Shown here: positions 33,290 to 42,982 of the stretch, one piece after another
How the letters are laid out: each line of letters begins with the position of its first letter
Position numbering within the stretch: position 1 is the stretch's first letter
Assembly: GCA_027488905.1 (NCBI GenBank)
Contig: JAIYAT010000020.1
Span: 62,001 to 126,000 of the forward strand
Direction of reading: 5' to 3'
DNA: 64,000 nt
Origin: Bacteroidota bacterium
Lineage (GTDB): Bacteria; Bacteroidota; Bacteroidia; UKL13-3
Made by a program: the position numbers and the translations under genes
The notes under the pieces: model-generated
The model's input: the letters and a program-made list of their open reading frames with translations, nothing else
What the model was told of the DNA's origin: nothing
Database searches by the model: none

Positions 33290-33910
33290 ATGCTCATTGA
33301 AAGTGCAAAATTTACCATAAGTGCCGCCAGTCTTAAAGATTGTCCAAAAGGCGATTTGCCAGAATATGCCTTTATAGGCAGAAGTAATGTTGGAAAATCT
33401 TCTTTAATTAATACCTTACTTCAAAGAAACGAATTGGCTAGAACCAGCTCTACGCCTGGGAAAACGATTACCATGAACTATTTTCTCATCAATGAAGATT
33501 GGTATGTAGTAGATTTACCTGGCTATGGCTATGCAAAAAGATCGAAAACCCTTAGAAGTGCTTGGGAAAAAAGTTTATGGCAATACCTTAATAGCAGAGA
33601 AAACCTCGTAAACCTCTTTGTGCTTATAGATTCTCGCATTCCACCGCAAGAAAAAGACCTCGACTTCATCAACCAATTAGGAGAGGCGGGCATTCCCTTT
33701 TCAATTGTTTATACCAAACTAGATAAGCTTAAAGCCATAGAAGCTGAAGAAAACATCAAGCAATTTGAGGCAAAACTATTGGAAAACTGGGAAGAATTAC
33801 CCCATAGTTTTCAAACTTCGTCTGTAAGCAAACTTGGAAAAGAAGAAATGCTAAAGTTCATTGTAAAACACAGTAAAAACTGGTATCAAGACCTTCAACG
33901 TAAATTGTAA
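33290..33910 (+). CDS. engB: Ribosome biogenesis GTP-binding protein YsxC/EngB
   Basis: FIGRSNVGKSSLINTLL; TPGKT; VDLPGYGYAK. Confidence 0.96.
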   Translation: MLIESAKFTISAASLKDCPKGDLPEYAFIGRSNVGKSSLINTLLQRNELARTSSTPGKTITMNYFLINEDWYVVDLPGYGYAKRSKTLRSAWEKSLWQYLNSRENLVNLFVLIDSRIPPQEKDLDFINQLGEAGIPFSIVYTKLDKLKAIEAEENIKQFEAKLLENWEELPHSFQTSSVSKLGKEEMLKFIVKHSKNWYQDLQRKL

Positions 33911-36150
33911 CGTATACCAACAAAATACCTTCGAGCCATCATTGGTGCATAATTATAGGTTGGGTCAAAAGTGAAATTATTGGGGTTTGAAATAGGGTCA
34001 TTCACATCTTTATCAAATGGGTCGAACCAACGCATGATGGGATCTTTTGGCAGGAAGTTGAATAGGTTTTTTATGCCAGCATATACTTCCAAACGTCTAT
34101 CAAAATTCTTGCTTAACTGAATATTTTGCAAGGTATACCAAGGGGAATATTCTGGTCTGAAATCATTAGGCAACACAGGCAATCGCATTGGGCCATATAC
34201 CTGTCCGGTATAATCTATAGTTATATTATAAAACCTTTTGAACTTATAACTCACGCCAAATACCCCAGAAAAATTGGGTGCATGTATTTGATTTGACTTT
34301 ACCAATTCCCCACTTTGGTTGCTAACAATGGAATAAACACGCATAAAAGTAACACCTGCATTAAGTTTTAAAGGTTGGGCAAATTGTGCGTTTAGGTTCA
34401 AACTAATTCCTTTAGAAACTGCATGTTCATTGATATTGGTATAAATAATTGCATTGGGGTCTGTATCGTAATCAGGTATGATTTTATTAGAGAAATAAGT
34501 GTAAAAAACAGAGGCATCAAAATCTAAAAATCCTTTATCAAATCCTTTCCATTTGCTATATTGTAAGTTAATATTCCAACTTTTTTCGGGTTCCAAATCT
34601 TCCTTGATAATTAATTTTCTAGCACCCGTTAAAGCGGCATGGTCTTCGGTAAAAAGGTTTACAATTCTAAAGCCGTTCCCAACGCCCAAGCGAAAAGTGT
34701 GACCTCTCCACTCCCCTATTTTATAATTTATTCGTGGAGAATAGATAAATCCGTGTCGTGCATTATAATCCATTCTTATTCCAAGCAATAACGACTGATA
34801 AGCATCCAATTGAATATCATCCTGAATAAAAATACCAGGCAAATAGGTTATGTCAGGTTGGTTCAAACCAAAACCATTTGTGGTAGCAACAGAGTTATCG
34901 TCATAAAATGTGTAGCGCAACGCTGTTCCAAAAAGAAGGCGATGCCTTGAACCTATATTTTTATTGTAAAGCAACTGACCAAAACCAGTAGCCTGTTTCC
35001 CTAAATATAAGCTTGTTCCATAAGCTGCATCTTGGTTGTGGAGGTTAAAAGAAAGTTGAAACCTAACCTGTTGATTAAATAGTTTGAAGGGATGCAAGCC
35101 AATTAATTCTAGCCTATCTGTAAAAACAGATTCTCCATAAATACTATCCCCTCCTCTAAAATCTTCAGTCCAATTCATTTCTCCGCCAAAACGATTTTCC
35201 TTAAACAGCCGCAAAGAAACTTGGGAGGCCAATGAATTACTGCGTTGCCAATGCATTTTAGCAAAAACCGAGGCTCTTTTTTGTAAGGCGATATCTGTAA
35301 AATTATCTTTATTTAAATCTACCTTTTGGTTCAAACCAAATAAATTGGCACTAAAAAGATAACTTAATTTTTCCCTTTTAACAGAAAACCCTACATCGAG
35401 GTTTTGTTCTAAGTAGGATGTCCCAAAATAATCGATGCTTAATTTAGGAGCTGTTGAGGCGTTTTTTGTGATGATGTTGATTAAACCTCCAACAGCTTCG
35501 CTACCATAAAGTGTGGCAGCAGGACCTTTAACAATTTCCACTTTTTCAATCATGCTATTTGGAATTCCCATTAAGCCATAAACAGTGGAAAGGGCGCTAA
35601 CAATGGGCATACCATCTATAAGCACAAGTGTATAAGGACCATCCAAACCATTAATTTGAATATCACCCGTATTGCACACATTGCAGTTCATGGTTGGCAA
35701 AACCCCGTTTACCATTTGTATTGATTCGAATAGGTTATTCGTAGGATTTTTCTGAAAAAATTTACTATTAATTACTTCAACTGCAATTGGTGAAGAGGAC
35801 CGCGATGTCTCGCTAAGTGTGCCGCTTATGGTAACTTCTTTAAGACTTTGATTTAAGGCTTCTAAGTTTATAAGTAAGGGTTTATTGCTTTTTTCGGTTT
35901 GAACCCAAACGCTAAAATTTGAAAAACCAATCATGCGCACCTCTAAAAGAAATTTTCCAGCAGGTAAATTTTCTAACAAAAATTCCCCGTTTTGGTTGGT
36001 TGTAGTTCCTTTTCCTAAAGCCGAAATCCCAACCGAAGCAAATGCCAATGGTTGTTTTTCTGAAAGCACTTTCCCGCTAATACGTAGAGACTGAGCGGCT
36101 ATTTGGGAAGTAAATAAACAAAATAGAACTAAAATCTTGAGGTATTTCAC
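33895..36150 (-). CDS. TonB-dependent outer membrane receptor with carboxypeptidase-like N-terminal domain
   Basis: Plug domain GDIQINGLDGPYTLVLIDGMPIVS, YGSEAVGGLINIITKN; barrel. Confidence 0.94.
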   Translation of the reverse strand: MKYLKILVLFCLFTSQIAAQSLRISGKVLSEKQPLAFASVGISALGKGTTTNQNGEFLLENLPAGKFLLEVRMIGFSNFSVWVQTEKSNKPLLINLEALNQSLKEVTISGTLSETSRSSSPIAVEVINSKFFQKNPTNNLFESIQMVNGVLPTMNCNVCNTGDIQINGLDGPYTLVLIDGMPIVSALSTVYGLMGIPNSMIEKVEIVKGPAATLYGSEAVGGLINIITKNASTAPKLSIDYFGTSYLEQNLDVGFSVKREKLSYLFSANLFGLNQKVDLNKDNFTDIALQKRASVFAKMHWQRSNSLASQVSLRLFKENRFGGEMNWTEDFRGGDSIYGESVFTDRLELIGLHPFKLFNQQVRFQLSFNLHNQDAAYGTSLYLGKQATGFGQLLYNKNIGSRHRLLFGTALRYTFYDDNSVATTNGFGLNQPDITYLPGIFIQDDIQLDAYQSLLLGIRMDYNARHGFIYSPRINYKIGEWRGHTFRLGVGNGFRIVNLFTEDHAALTGARKLIIKEDLEPEKSWNINLQYSKWKGFDKGFLDFDASVFYTYFSNKIIPDYDTDPNAIIYTNINEHAVSKGISLNLNAQFAQPLKLNAGVTFMRVYSIVSNQSGELVKSNQIHAPNFSGVFGVSYKFKRFYNITIDYTGQVYGPMRLPVLPNDFRPEYSPWYTLQNIQLSKNFDRRLEVYAGIKNLFNFLPKDPIMRWFDPFDKDVNDPISNPNNFTFDPTYNYAPMMARRYFVGIRYNLR
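34860..34869 (-). repeat. Dispersed near-palindrome
   Basis: TTGGTTCAAACCAAA; encodes GLNQ in TonB receptor. Confidence 0.9.
35328..35337 (-). repeat. Dispersed near-palindrome
   Basis: TTTGGTTCAAACCAAA; encodes GLNQ in TonB receptor. Confidence 0.9.
35896..35905 (+). repeat. Dispersed near-palindrome
   Basis: TTCGGTTTGAACCCAA; encodes VQTE in TonB receptor. Confidence 0.9.
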
Positions 36151-36250
36151 ATGGCAAAAATGAACAATTTTTAGAACTTACAAAAATTATTTTTAGATAA
36201 GTCTAAAATTAATAACATTAATTGAACGTAGAATAATTATTTTTGATTTT

Positions 36251-36994
36251 ATGTCACTTTTTGCACTTCTAGGATTTCCACTTGAAAACTCATTCTCACA
36301 AGATTACTTCACAAAAAAATTTGAGCAGCTTGATCTGGCCCATTCCTATATTAATTTGTCTTTAATAGATTTAAAAGGTATAAACAAATGGATAGCCTCT
36401 CATCCCGATTTAAGGGGAATGAATGTTACACGACCTTACAAAGAACAAATTATACCCTATTTAGATGAGTTAAGTGGAGAAGCTGCGTTGTGCGGGGCAG
36501 TTAATTGCATAAAGTTTGAAAATGGACGAAGAATTGGCTACAATACAGATGTTTTAGGGTTTAAAAATTCCTTGATTCGATTGATGGAAGGCAAGCAACC
36601 AAAGAAAGCATTGGTAATTGGAAATGGCGGTGCCTCTAAGGCAGTTAAAGCAGCACTTACCCAGTTAGGAATAAACTATTTAGTGTTTGCTAGGACGCCA
36701 AAAAGTTTAGATGAAATTCCATTACACCACATAACTCATGGGCACTTTGTAGAACATCAATTAATCATAAACACCACTCCAGTAGGTATGTTTCCAAAAG
36801 TGAATGAGTCATTAGATTTACCTTTTGAAGCAATCAATCAATGGCATTGTTGCTATGATTTAATTTACTTACCTACACATACCAAATTTCTCGAGAAAGC
36901 CCAAAAACAGGGAGCAAAAGTAGTTAATGGTTTAGAAATGCTGCATTTACAGGCTGATTTATCTTGGGAAATTTGGCGAGATGAAATTCAATAA
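36251..36994 (+). CDS. aroE: Shikimate dehydrogenase
   Basis: GMNVTRPYKEQI; NTDVLGFKNSL; VIGNGGASKAVKAAL. Confidence 0.92.
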   Translation: MSLFALLGFPLENSFSQDYFTKKFEQLDLAHSYINLSLIDLKGINKWIASHPDLRGMNVTRPYKEQIIPYLDELSGEAALCGAVNCIKFENGRRIGYNTDVLGFKNSLIRLMEGKQPKKALVIGNGGASKAVKAALTQLGINYLVFARTPKSLDEIPLHHITHGHFVEHQLIINTTPVGMFPKVNESLDLPFEAINQWHCCYDLIYLPTHTKFLEKAQKQGAKVVNGLEMLHLQADLSWEIWRDEIQ

Positions 36995-37008
36995 TTACTA
37001 TTGTAGCC

Positions 37009-37971
37009 ATGGGGCTATTTTACAATTATTGTAAACTCAATACACAATTAATATCAAAGGTTTTTTTTGATAAACTGTTGATTAGCGGGGAAGAAAACAT
37101 TCCTGCCAACAAACCGATTTTACTGGCACTTAATCATCCCAATTCCTTTTTAGATGCCGTAATAGTTGGAGGACACCTCAAACGAGAAACTTATTTTTTA
37201 GCAAGAGGCGATGCATTTAAAAACAATATTGCACGGCCCATTTTGCATTCGCTTAACATGTTGCCCATTTACCGCCTTAGTGAAGGGAAAGAAAACCTAG
37301 GTAAAAACAACGACACATTTGATGCCTGCCAAAAAATATTGGTTCAAAACAAAATGGTAATTCTTTTTGCAGAAGGGCTTTCAGAAAATAATTGGGTTTT
37401 AAGGCCCATGCGCAAAGGATTGGCGAGATTAGCCCATAAAGCATGGAAAAGCAACAATGACTCAAACCAATTACAAGTTGTTCCCATTGGTTTAACCTAT
37501 GAGCATTTTGAAGGAGAAGGAAAAATCATGCTCATTAATATTGGCAAGCCCATTGTTGCCGAGAAGTTTGATTTAGAAGGAAATGAGGCTCAATTTGTCA
37601 GAGAATTCAATCTGTCTGTTTCTGAAGGTTTGGCTGGTTTAATTCCAGTTTTCCCTGAATTGAAACCTAATAGTAAGCAACACCAAGTTTTTCGTGCTCA
37701 ACTTAAAAATTTGGTTCAAACCGAAACAAACGTAAGCAAGATTTTATCCTCAATAAACCTTTCTTCTGAAGGTGGAAACCAATCTTTCCGAGAAACTAAA
37801 TTAATAAAAACCACCTTAGTGTTTTGGCCTTTATATGCTTTTAGCGAATGGACAGCTAGGAAATTATTCAAACAAGCCCTATTTCACGATAGTGTAATCT
37901 TTGGGTTACTGTTATTTCTGTGGCCTCTATATGTATTATTGGTTTTCGGTTTGATCCAACTCATTTTCTGA
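37009..37971 (+). CDS. PlsC-like 1-acyl-glycerol-3-phosphate acyltransferase
   Basis: LLALNHPNSFLDAV; FAEGLSENNWVLRPMRKGLARLA. Confidence 0.85.
   Translation: MGLFYNYCKLNTQLISKVFFDKLLISGEENIPANKPILLALNHPNSFLDAVIVGGHLKRETYFLARGDAFKNNIARPILHSLNMLPIYRLSEGKENLGKNNDTFDACQKILVQNKMVILFAEGLSENNWVLRPMRKGLARLAHKAWKSNNDSNQLQVVPIGLTYEHFEGEGKIMLINIGKPIVAEKFDLEGNEAQFVREFNLSVSEGLAGLIPVFPELKPNSKQHQVFRAQLKNLVQTETNVSKILSSINLSSEGGNQSFRETKLIKTTLVFWPLYAFSEWTARKLFKQALFHDSVIFGLLLFLWPLYVLLVFGLIQLIF
37713..37722 (-). repeat. Dispersed near-palindrome
   Basis: TTTGGTTCAAACCGAAA; encodes LVQTE in PlsC-like gene. Confidence 0.9.
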
Positions 37972-37972
37972 G

Positions 37973-39019
37973 TTAGTCTTTTACCTTATTTAAACCCATT
38001 AAACTAACCATCCAGTTAGGAAGTGGTTTGTGTTGCCCGCGTTTCTTTAAGTTTAAGTACCAGTTTAACTTCTTCAATATTGGCACTTTATGGGTTTCAA
38101 CCATTTCTATTAAAGTACCATCTGGATCTTCAACATAGGCAAATCTACCTCCAGACTCTCCCATATCAAAGGTATCTCCGCTATCCACAGTTAATTTATA
38201 TTTAAACTTTTCTAAGTTAGTTTTAAGTCGATTCAAATCTGGCACATCAAAACAAAGGTGAATAAAGCCTAAGTCGCCCCAAAATCTGTTCTCAAAAGTT
38301 TTGGTTGGAACCCTATCCAAAGATTGAATCAATTCTATTTGCACATCACCTAATAGTTTACTAAAAGGTGCTGTAAATGGATTACTAAATTTTAGGAGTG
38401 CTCTTCTAAATTGCCTCCCTTTGTTTTCTTCGCCTAAGTCGTCAAAGGTGCCAGAAACATCATAAACAACAACATTAATGCCCAAACCATTTTGGTAAAA
38501 AGCAATAGAGTTATCTATGTTACTAACGCCAATTAGGGCGCCGCAGGCACCTCCTTGCATAAAGTTAGCGTTTTTGAACCAACTCGAATCTTTCACCACT
38601 TGGTACTGATTGCCCGCTAAATCGCTCAATAAATAATTTGCCTCTCCTTTTGGATCAACCCCTAAATTAGAAACTGCTATGCCTTTAGTTTTGCTATCCT
38701 CTAACGCCAATTTAGGGTCAGTAGATTTAAACTTAACCGCATTAATTCCCAAATCACCAATTTGAATGGCTGGCCCTTTAGAAGGAATTCTGCTGGTAAA
38801 CTGCCATATTTCTGCGCCACCGCCCCCATTCATATTCATTGCAAGAATTGCCCTTCTTTTATGAACCTCTCCGCCTGTATAGGGCGTCATTAAAGGAGCT
38901 GGTGCTTCATCATCAAATATTTGAACATTTACCCCAAATGCTTTTCTTAGCCATTTGAAGGTTTCAGGAGAATTGACACAACCAATTCCTACTTGCTGTA
39001 TTCCAGAAATAAAAGCCAT
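37973..39019 (-). CDS. VOC (glyoxalase/dioxygenase superfamily) protein
   Basis: Two VOC halves; GFIHLCFDVPDLNRL; FAYVEDPDGTLIEMVE. Confidence 0.85.
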   Translation of the reverse strand: MAFISGIQQVGIGCVNSPETFKWLRKAFGVNVQIFDDEAPAPLMTPYTGGEVHKRRAILAMNMNGGGGAEIWQFTSRIPSKGPAIQIGDLGINAVKFKSTDPKLALEDSKTKGIAVSNLGVDPKGEANYLLSDLAGNQYQVVKDSSWFKNANFMQGGACGALIGVSNIDNSIAFYQNGLGINVVVYDVSGTFDDLGEENKGRQFRRALLKFSNPFTAPFSKLLGDVQIELIQSLDRVPTKTFENRFWGDLGFIHLCFDVPDLNRLKTNLEKFKYKLTVDSGDTFDMGESGGRFAYVEDPDGTLIEMVETHKVPILKKLNWYLNLKKRGQHKPLPNWMVSLMGLNKVKD

Positions 39020-39023
39020 AATA

Positions 39024-39824
39024 TCAAGAAAGTTTTAATTTTTTAACGAGTCTAAAATAGATAAAAGGGAAGAATTTTCTCAATATTACTAATACCATTT
39101 CGCCCTTTGCCACATAAATTTTGCGTTTATTTTTAAAAACACCAGCAATAATCTTATTAGCACAATCTTCTGCACTAATTCCCTTTGCCTGACCCTCATC
39201 CATGATGGCATGTGCCGTGCCATCCGATTTGAGGGCGCTATAAGAAATATTAGTTTTTATCCTACCTGGCGACACAATTGAAAAATGTACGTTGCCATGT
39301 TTATTTTCTAGTAACCATGATTCAAAAAATCCTTCAAGCGCATGTTTAGAAGCAGAATAGGCACTTCTTTGAGGGAAACCAAAGGTACCAACCACAGAAC
39401 TGATAAGTACAATATTTGCTTTTTCAGCTTTTAAAAGCAGCGGCCATAAACTTTTGGTTAGGTTAACCTGTCCAAAAAAATTAACCTCCATTATTCTGCG
39501 ATCCACTGCTAGGGGTGTTTCTTCGGCTTGGGAACGCTGACTAATACCGGCGTTATTTATTAAAAGGTCTATTTGGGAATGACTAAGCTTCACTTTAGAA
39601 ACAAATTCTTCAATTGAGGTTTCGTTTGAAATGTCTAAAAATTGAATTTCACATGTTGCGCCTTTTGATTCACAAATGGATTTAGTTCTTTCTAATTCTT
39701 CTAAGCGCCTTGCTGCCAAAATTAAGATTGTGCCTTTTGTTGCTATTTCTTCTGCCAAAGCTTTTCCAATGCCAGAGGATGCTCCAGTGATTACAACTGT
39801 TTTATGTTCGAAATACGTATTCAT
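39024..39824 (-). CDS. SDR family oxidoreductase
   Basis: VVITGASSGIGKALA; LINNAGISQRS; YSASKHALEGF. Confidence 0.94.
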   Translation of the reverse strand: MNTYFEHKTVVITGASSGIGKALAEEIATKGTILILAARRLEELERTKSICESKGATCEIQFLDISNETSIEEFVSKVKLSHSQIDLLINNAGISQRSQAEETPLAVDRRIMEVNFFGQVNLTKSLWPLLLKAEKANIVLISSVVGTFGFPQRSAYSASKHALEGFFESWLLENKHGNVHFSIVSPGRIKTNISYSALKSDGTAHAIMDEGQAKGISAEDCANKIIAGVFKNKRKIYVAKGEMVLVILRKFFPFIYFRLVKKLKLS

Positions 39825-39834
39825 GAAATTGCTG

Positions 39835-40449
39835 CTAAAATAATTGGATTTGCGAAGGTAACAAGGTAAAAGTCATTCTATGGTGTTGGGTTGGACCAAA
39901 ATTCTTAATGGCATTTCGGTGGTCTAGCGTTGGATATCCCTTGTTTTTCTTCCAATTATATTGAGGAAATTCCTCGCTAAGTTTTGCCATAAAATCATCT
40001 CTGTATGTTTTTGCCAAAATACTTGCCGCCGCAATTGCCTGAAACTTGCCATCACCTTTAATGATGCATTGATGCTGAATTTGTTTGTAAGGCGTAAACC
40101 GGTTGCCATCAATTATTAGCAATTGTGGGGCAATTTTTAAACTATCAATTGCACGGTGCATCGCTAAAAAAGAAGCTTTTAAAATGTTTATTTTGTCAAT
40201 TTCTAAATTACTGCAAGAAGCAACTGCAAAAGCCAAAGCTTTTTCCTCTATTTCATTTCTCAACTGAAACCTCAACTTTTCATTCAACTTTTTTGAATCG
40301 TTGAGCAATGCAATAGGTTTTTTAGGGTCAAGAATTACTGCTGCTGCAAAAACAGGACCTGCCAAACAGCCTCGTCCAGCCTCATCACAGCCTGCTTCTA
40401 TCAATTCTTTTTGAAAAAAACGTTTCAGCCCCATTTGGCAATGATACAA
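39835..40449 (-). CDS. rnhB: Ribonuclease HII
   Basis: EAGCDEAGRGCLAGPVFAAAV; NDSKKL. Confidence 0.95.
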   Translation of the reverse strand: MYHCQMGLKRFFQKELIEAGCDEAGRGCLAGPVFAAAVILDPKKPIALLNDSKKLNEKLRFQLRNEIEEKALAFAVASCSNLEIDKINILKASFLAMHRAIDSLKIAPQLLIIDGNRFTPYKQIQHQCIIKGDGKFQAIAAASILAKTYRDDFMAKLSEEFPQYNWKKNKGYPTLDHRNAIKNFGPTQHHRMTFTLLPSQIQLF

Positions 40450-40490
40450 AGTTTAATTGAAACCTTTATTTTTACCCGCAATCAGACTGC

Positions 40491-41930
40491 ATGAAGAAAA
40501 CTTTTGTTAGTAATCTCATTCTCTTGATGAGTGTGAACCTTTTAGTGAAACCATTTTGGATTTTGGGCATCGATAGAGGTGTACAAAATAAAGTTGGATA
40601 TGAGGCGTATGGCATTTATGCAGATTTGTTTGCGTTCTCAATGCTTTTCATCACTCTTTTAGATTTAGGGTTAAACACCTACATGTCTTCGAATGTGGCC
40701 AAAGACCCAGAAAAACTTCGTTCTGAATTTGCTGCACTTACTGGGTTCAAACTTGCCTCATCCTTGGTATATTTAGGCATTACTTTAATACTTGGAACCT
40801 TTAATCATTATGATTCAGATAGAATTAGTTTGCTGTTAATGTTAGGTTTGAACCAAATTCTTGGCTATTTTTATACCTACTTTAGAAGTATCGTTGGCGG
40901 ACTTCAATTGTTTAAAACAGATGCCTTACTTTCTATCGTGGACCGTACCTTAATGATAATTTTCTGTGGCTTAATGTTATGGTCTGGATTATTTGAAATG
41001 AGTATTTCTAGGTTCATCTATGCACAAACCATAGCTTATTCGGTAGCTGCAACTTTAGCGCTTTGGTTTATTTTGCCGCACCTTAAACATATAAATCGAG
41101 AAATAAACTTCCTCATTCTCAAAAAGGTTATCAGACAAATGCTACCTTATGCGTTACTATCTCTACTAATGACATTTTACACCCGACTTGATGTGGTTTT
41201 AATAAGAAACTTGGCTTCTGAAGGAGATTTACAGAATGGCATTTATGCTTCTGCCTACCGTTTATTAGAAGCTGCTAACATGATGGCTGCCTTGGTTGCA
41301 ATGTTGCTGTTGCCAATTTTTTCGAAGATGATTGCTAAAAAGGAGGCTTTAAGTCCTTTGGTTCAATTTAGCACTGGACTAATGCTTTTACCAGCATTTG
41401 CCTTGGGTATGATTACTTTTTTTTGGAAACAACCACTGATTCGTTTACTTAACCATCAAAGTACAGATTTTAGTGGAGACGTATTTGGAATTGTTATGTT
41501 ATGCTTTGTGCCATTGGCTTTAATGTATATTTATGGAACCTTGTTAACAGCTAATGGAAATTTAAGGATGTTAAACATCATGGCAGCTATAGGTTTATTG
41601 TTAAATATAGGTTTTAATTTGTGGTTAATTCCTATCCATCAAGCTTTGGGAGCAGCCATTGCAGCCATAATAACGCAAGGTTTTGTAGGCATTAGCAATT
41701 TTTATTTAGGTAAAAAGCATTTAAAAATTCGGTTTGAACCAAGCTTTAGTAAAAACTTCATGATTTCCCTTATTCTTGTCTTTGGTATGGCGTATAGCAC
41801 TTTCAGTTTGAAATTAGATTGGGTATTTGGGTCAACCCTAATAATTCTTACCACAATTTTATGTATGTTTATCTTTAAAATGATTGATTTGAAACAGGCA
41901 TTTGCACTAATTAAATCTAGAAATGAATAA
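40491..41930 (+). CDS. Polysaccharide/oligosaccharide flippase (Wzx-like, MOP superfamily)
   Basis: ~12 TM; YRLLEAANMMAALVAMLLLPIFSKMIAKKE. Confidence 0.87.
   Translation: MKKTFVSNLILLMSVNLLVKPFWILGIDRGVQNKVGYEAYGIYADLFAFSMLFITLLDLGLNTYMSSNVAKDPEKLRSEFAALTGFKLASSLVYLGITLILGTFNHYDSDRISLLLMLGLNQILGYFYTYFRSIVGGLQLFKTDALLSIVDRTLMIIFCGLMLWSGLFEMSISRFIYAQTIAYSVAATLALWFILPHLKHINREINFLILKKVIRQMLPYALLSLLMTFYTRLDVVLIRNLASEGDLQNGIYASAYRLLEAANMMAALVAMLLLPIFSKMIAKKEALSPLVQFSTGLMLLPAFALGMITFFWKQPLIRLLNHQSTDFSGDVFGIVMLCFVPLALMYIYGTLLTANGNLRMLNIMAAIGLLLNIGFNLWLIPIHQALGAAIAAIITQGFVGISNFYLGKKHLKIRFEPSFSKNFMISLILVFGMAYSTFSLKLDWVFGSTLIILTTILCMFIFKMIDLKQAFALIKSRNE
40845..40854 (+). repeat. Dispersed near-palindrome
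   Basis: TTAGGTTTGAACCAAA; encodes GLNQ in flippase. Confidence 0.9.
41731..41740 (+). repeat. Dispersed near-palindrome
   Basis: TTCGGTTTGAACCAAG; encodes RFEP in flippase. Confidence 0.9.
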
Positions 41931-41974
41931 AAAGACTCTATTTGATTTGAAAATTATATTTTTGCGCTATTAAT

Positions 41975-42979
41975 ATGAACAAGAAAAAGAAACAATATTA
42001 CTTTGAGCTTATTGATGTGTTTGAGTTTATCCTAAGGTGGAGAAAGAAACTCATTATCATTTGCTTCATATCAGCGATTCTTTCAATAATCGTGTCAAGT
42101 CCTTGGATAATTAAACCAAAATTTCAATCAACAGCGGTTTTTTATCCTTCTACCAACAACTCAATTTCAAGTGCTTTGCTAACTGATAGTAGGGTTAGGC
42201 AAAAAGATCCATTAGAATTTGGAGAACAAGTTAGTGCGCAACAATTTGTACAAATCCTTGAATCTGACTATTTAAAAGGTAAAGTTATCAATCAATTCAA
42301 TCTTAGAGAACATTATGGAATTGGGGAGGATGACAATGAAAAAAACTATAAACTTGGTAAGAAATACGAAAAAAATATCAGTACCAAGAAAACTCCTTAT
42401 GCATCTATAGAGGTTAGAGTGCTTGACGAAAACCCTGACTCAGCGGCCAAAATTGCAAATGGTATTGTCATGATTTTAGACAGTGTTAAAACCGAAGTTC
42501 AAAGGCGAGTGGCTTTACAAGCTTTAAACATTATAGAGAGTGAATATAACAGAAAAGAAGAGGAGATAAATTCCATTAAACAGCGCATGAATGAACTTGG
42601 CGCTAAAGGAATTTACAATGTAGAAGAGCAATCCAAAGCCATTACAGAATTAGCTGGTAAAAGTGGAATGACAGCATCCATTCAAAAGCAGCAAGAAAAC
42701 TTAGCTAAGTATGGCGCTGAATCCCAAAGTCTACAAGCAACATTAGAATACCAAATTGAGCAATCAACAGAGTTGAAAAAGAAGTTGGATCAAGCCAGAA
42801 TTGATGTAAATGGAAACCTTTCCAATGTATTTATACTTCAATCTGCTACTCCAGCAGAAAGAAAAACCTATCCAATAAGGTCATTAATTGTCATTGGAGC
42901 AATTTTAGGTTCATTTATTCTTTCTTGCATAGTGCTTTTGTTTGTAGAGAAATTTCAAAAGAAGGCGAATAACGACTAA
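41975..42979 (+). CDS. Wzz/chain-length determinant-like protein
   Basis: Two TM flanking a coiled-coil periplasmic region; C-terminal P-rich TM (SATPAERKTYPIRSLIVIGAILGSFI). Confidence 0.85.
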   Translation: MNKKKKQYYFELIDVFEFILRWRKKLIIICFISAILSIIVSSPWIIKPKFQSTAVFYPSTNNSISSALLTDSRVRQKDPLEFGEQVSAQQFVQILESDYLKGKVINQFNLREHYGIGEDDNEKNYKLGKKYEKNISTKKTPYASIEVRVLDENPDSAAKIANGIVMILDSVKTEVQRRVALQALNIIESEYNRKEEEINSIKQRMNELGAKGIYNVEEQSKAITELAGKSGMTASIQKQQENLAKYGAESQSLQATLEYQIEQSTELKKKLDQARIDVNGNLSNVFILQSATPAERKTYPIRSLIVIGAILGSFILSCIVLLFVEKFQKKANND

Positions 42980-42982
42980 GTC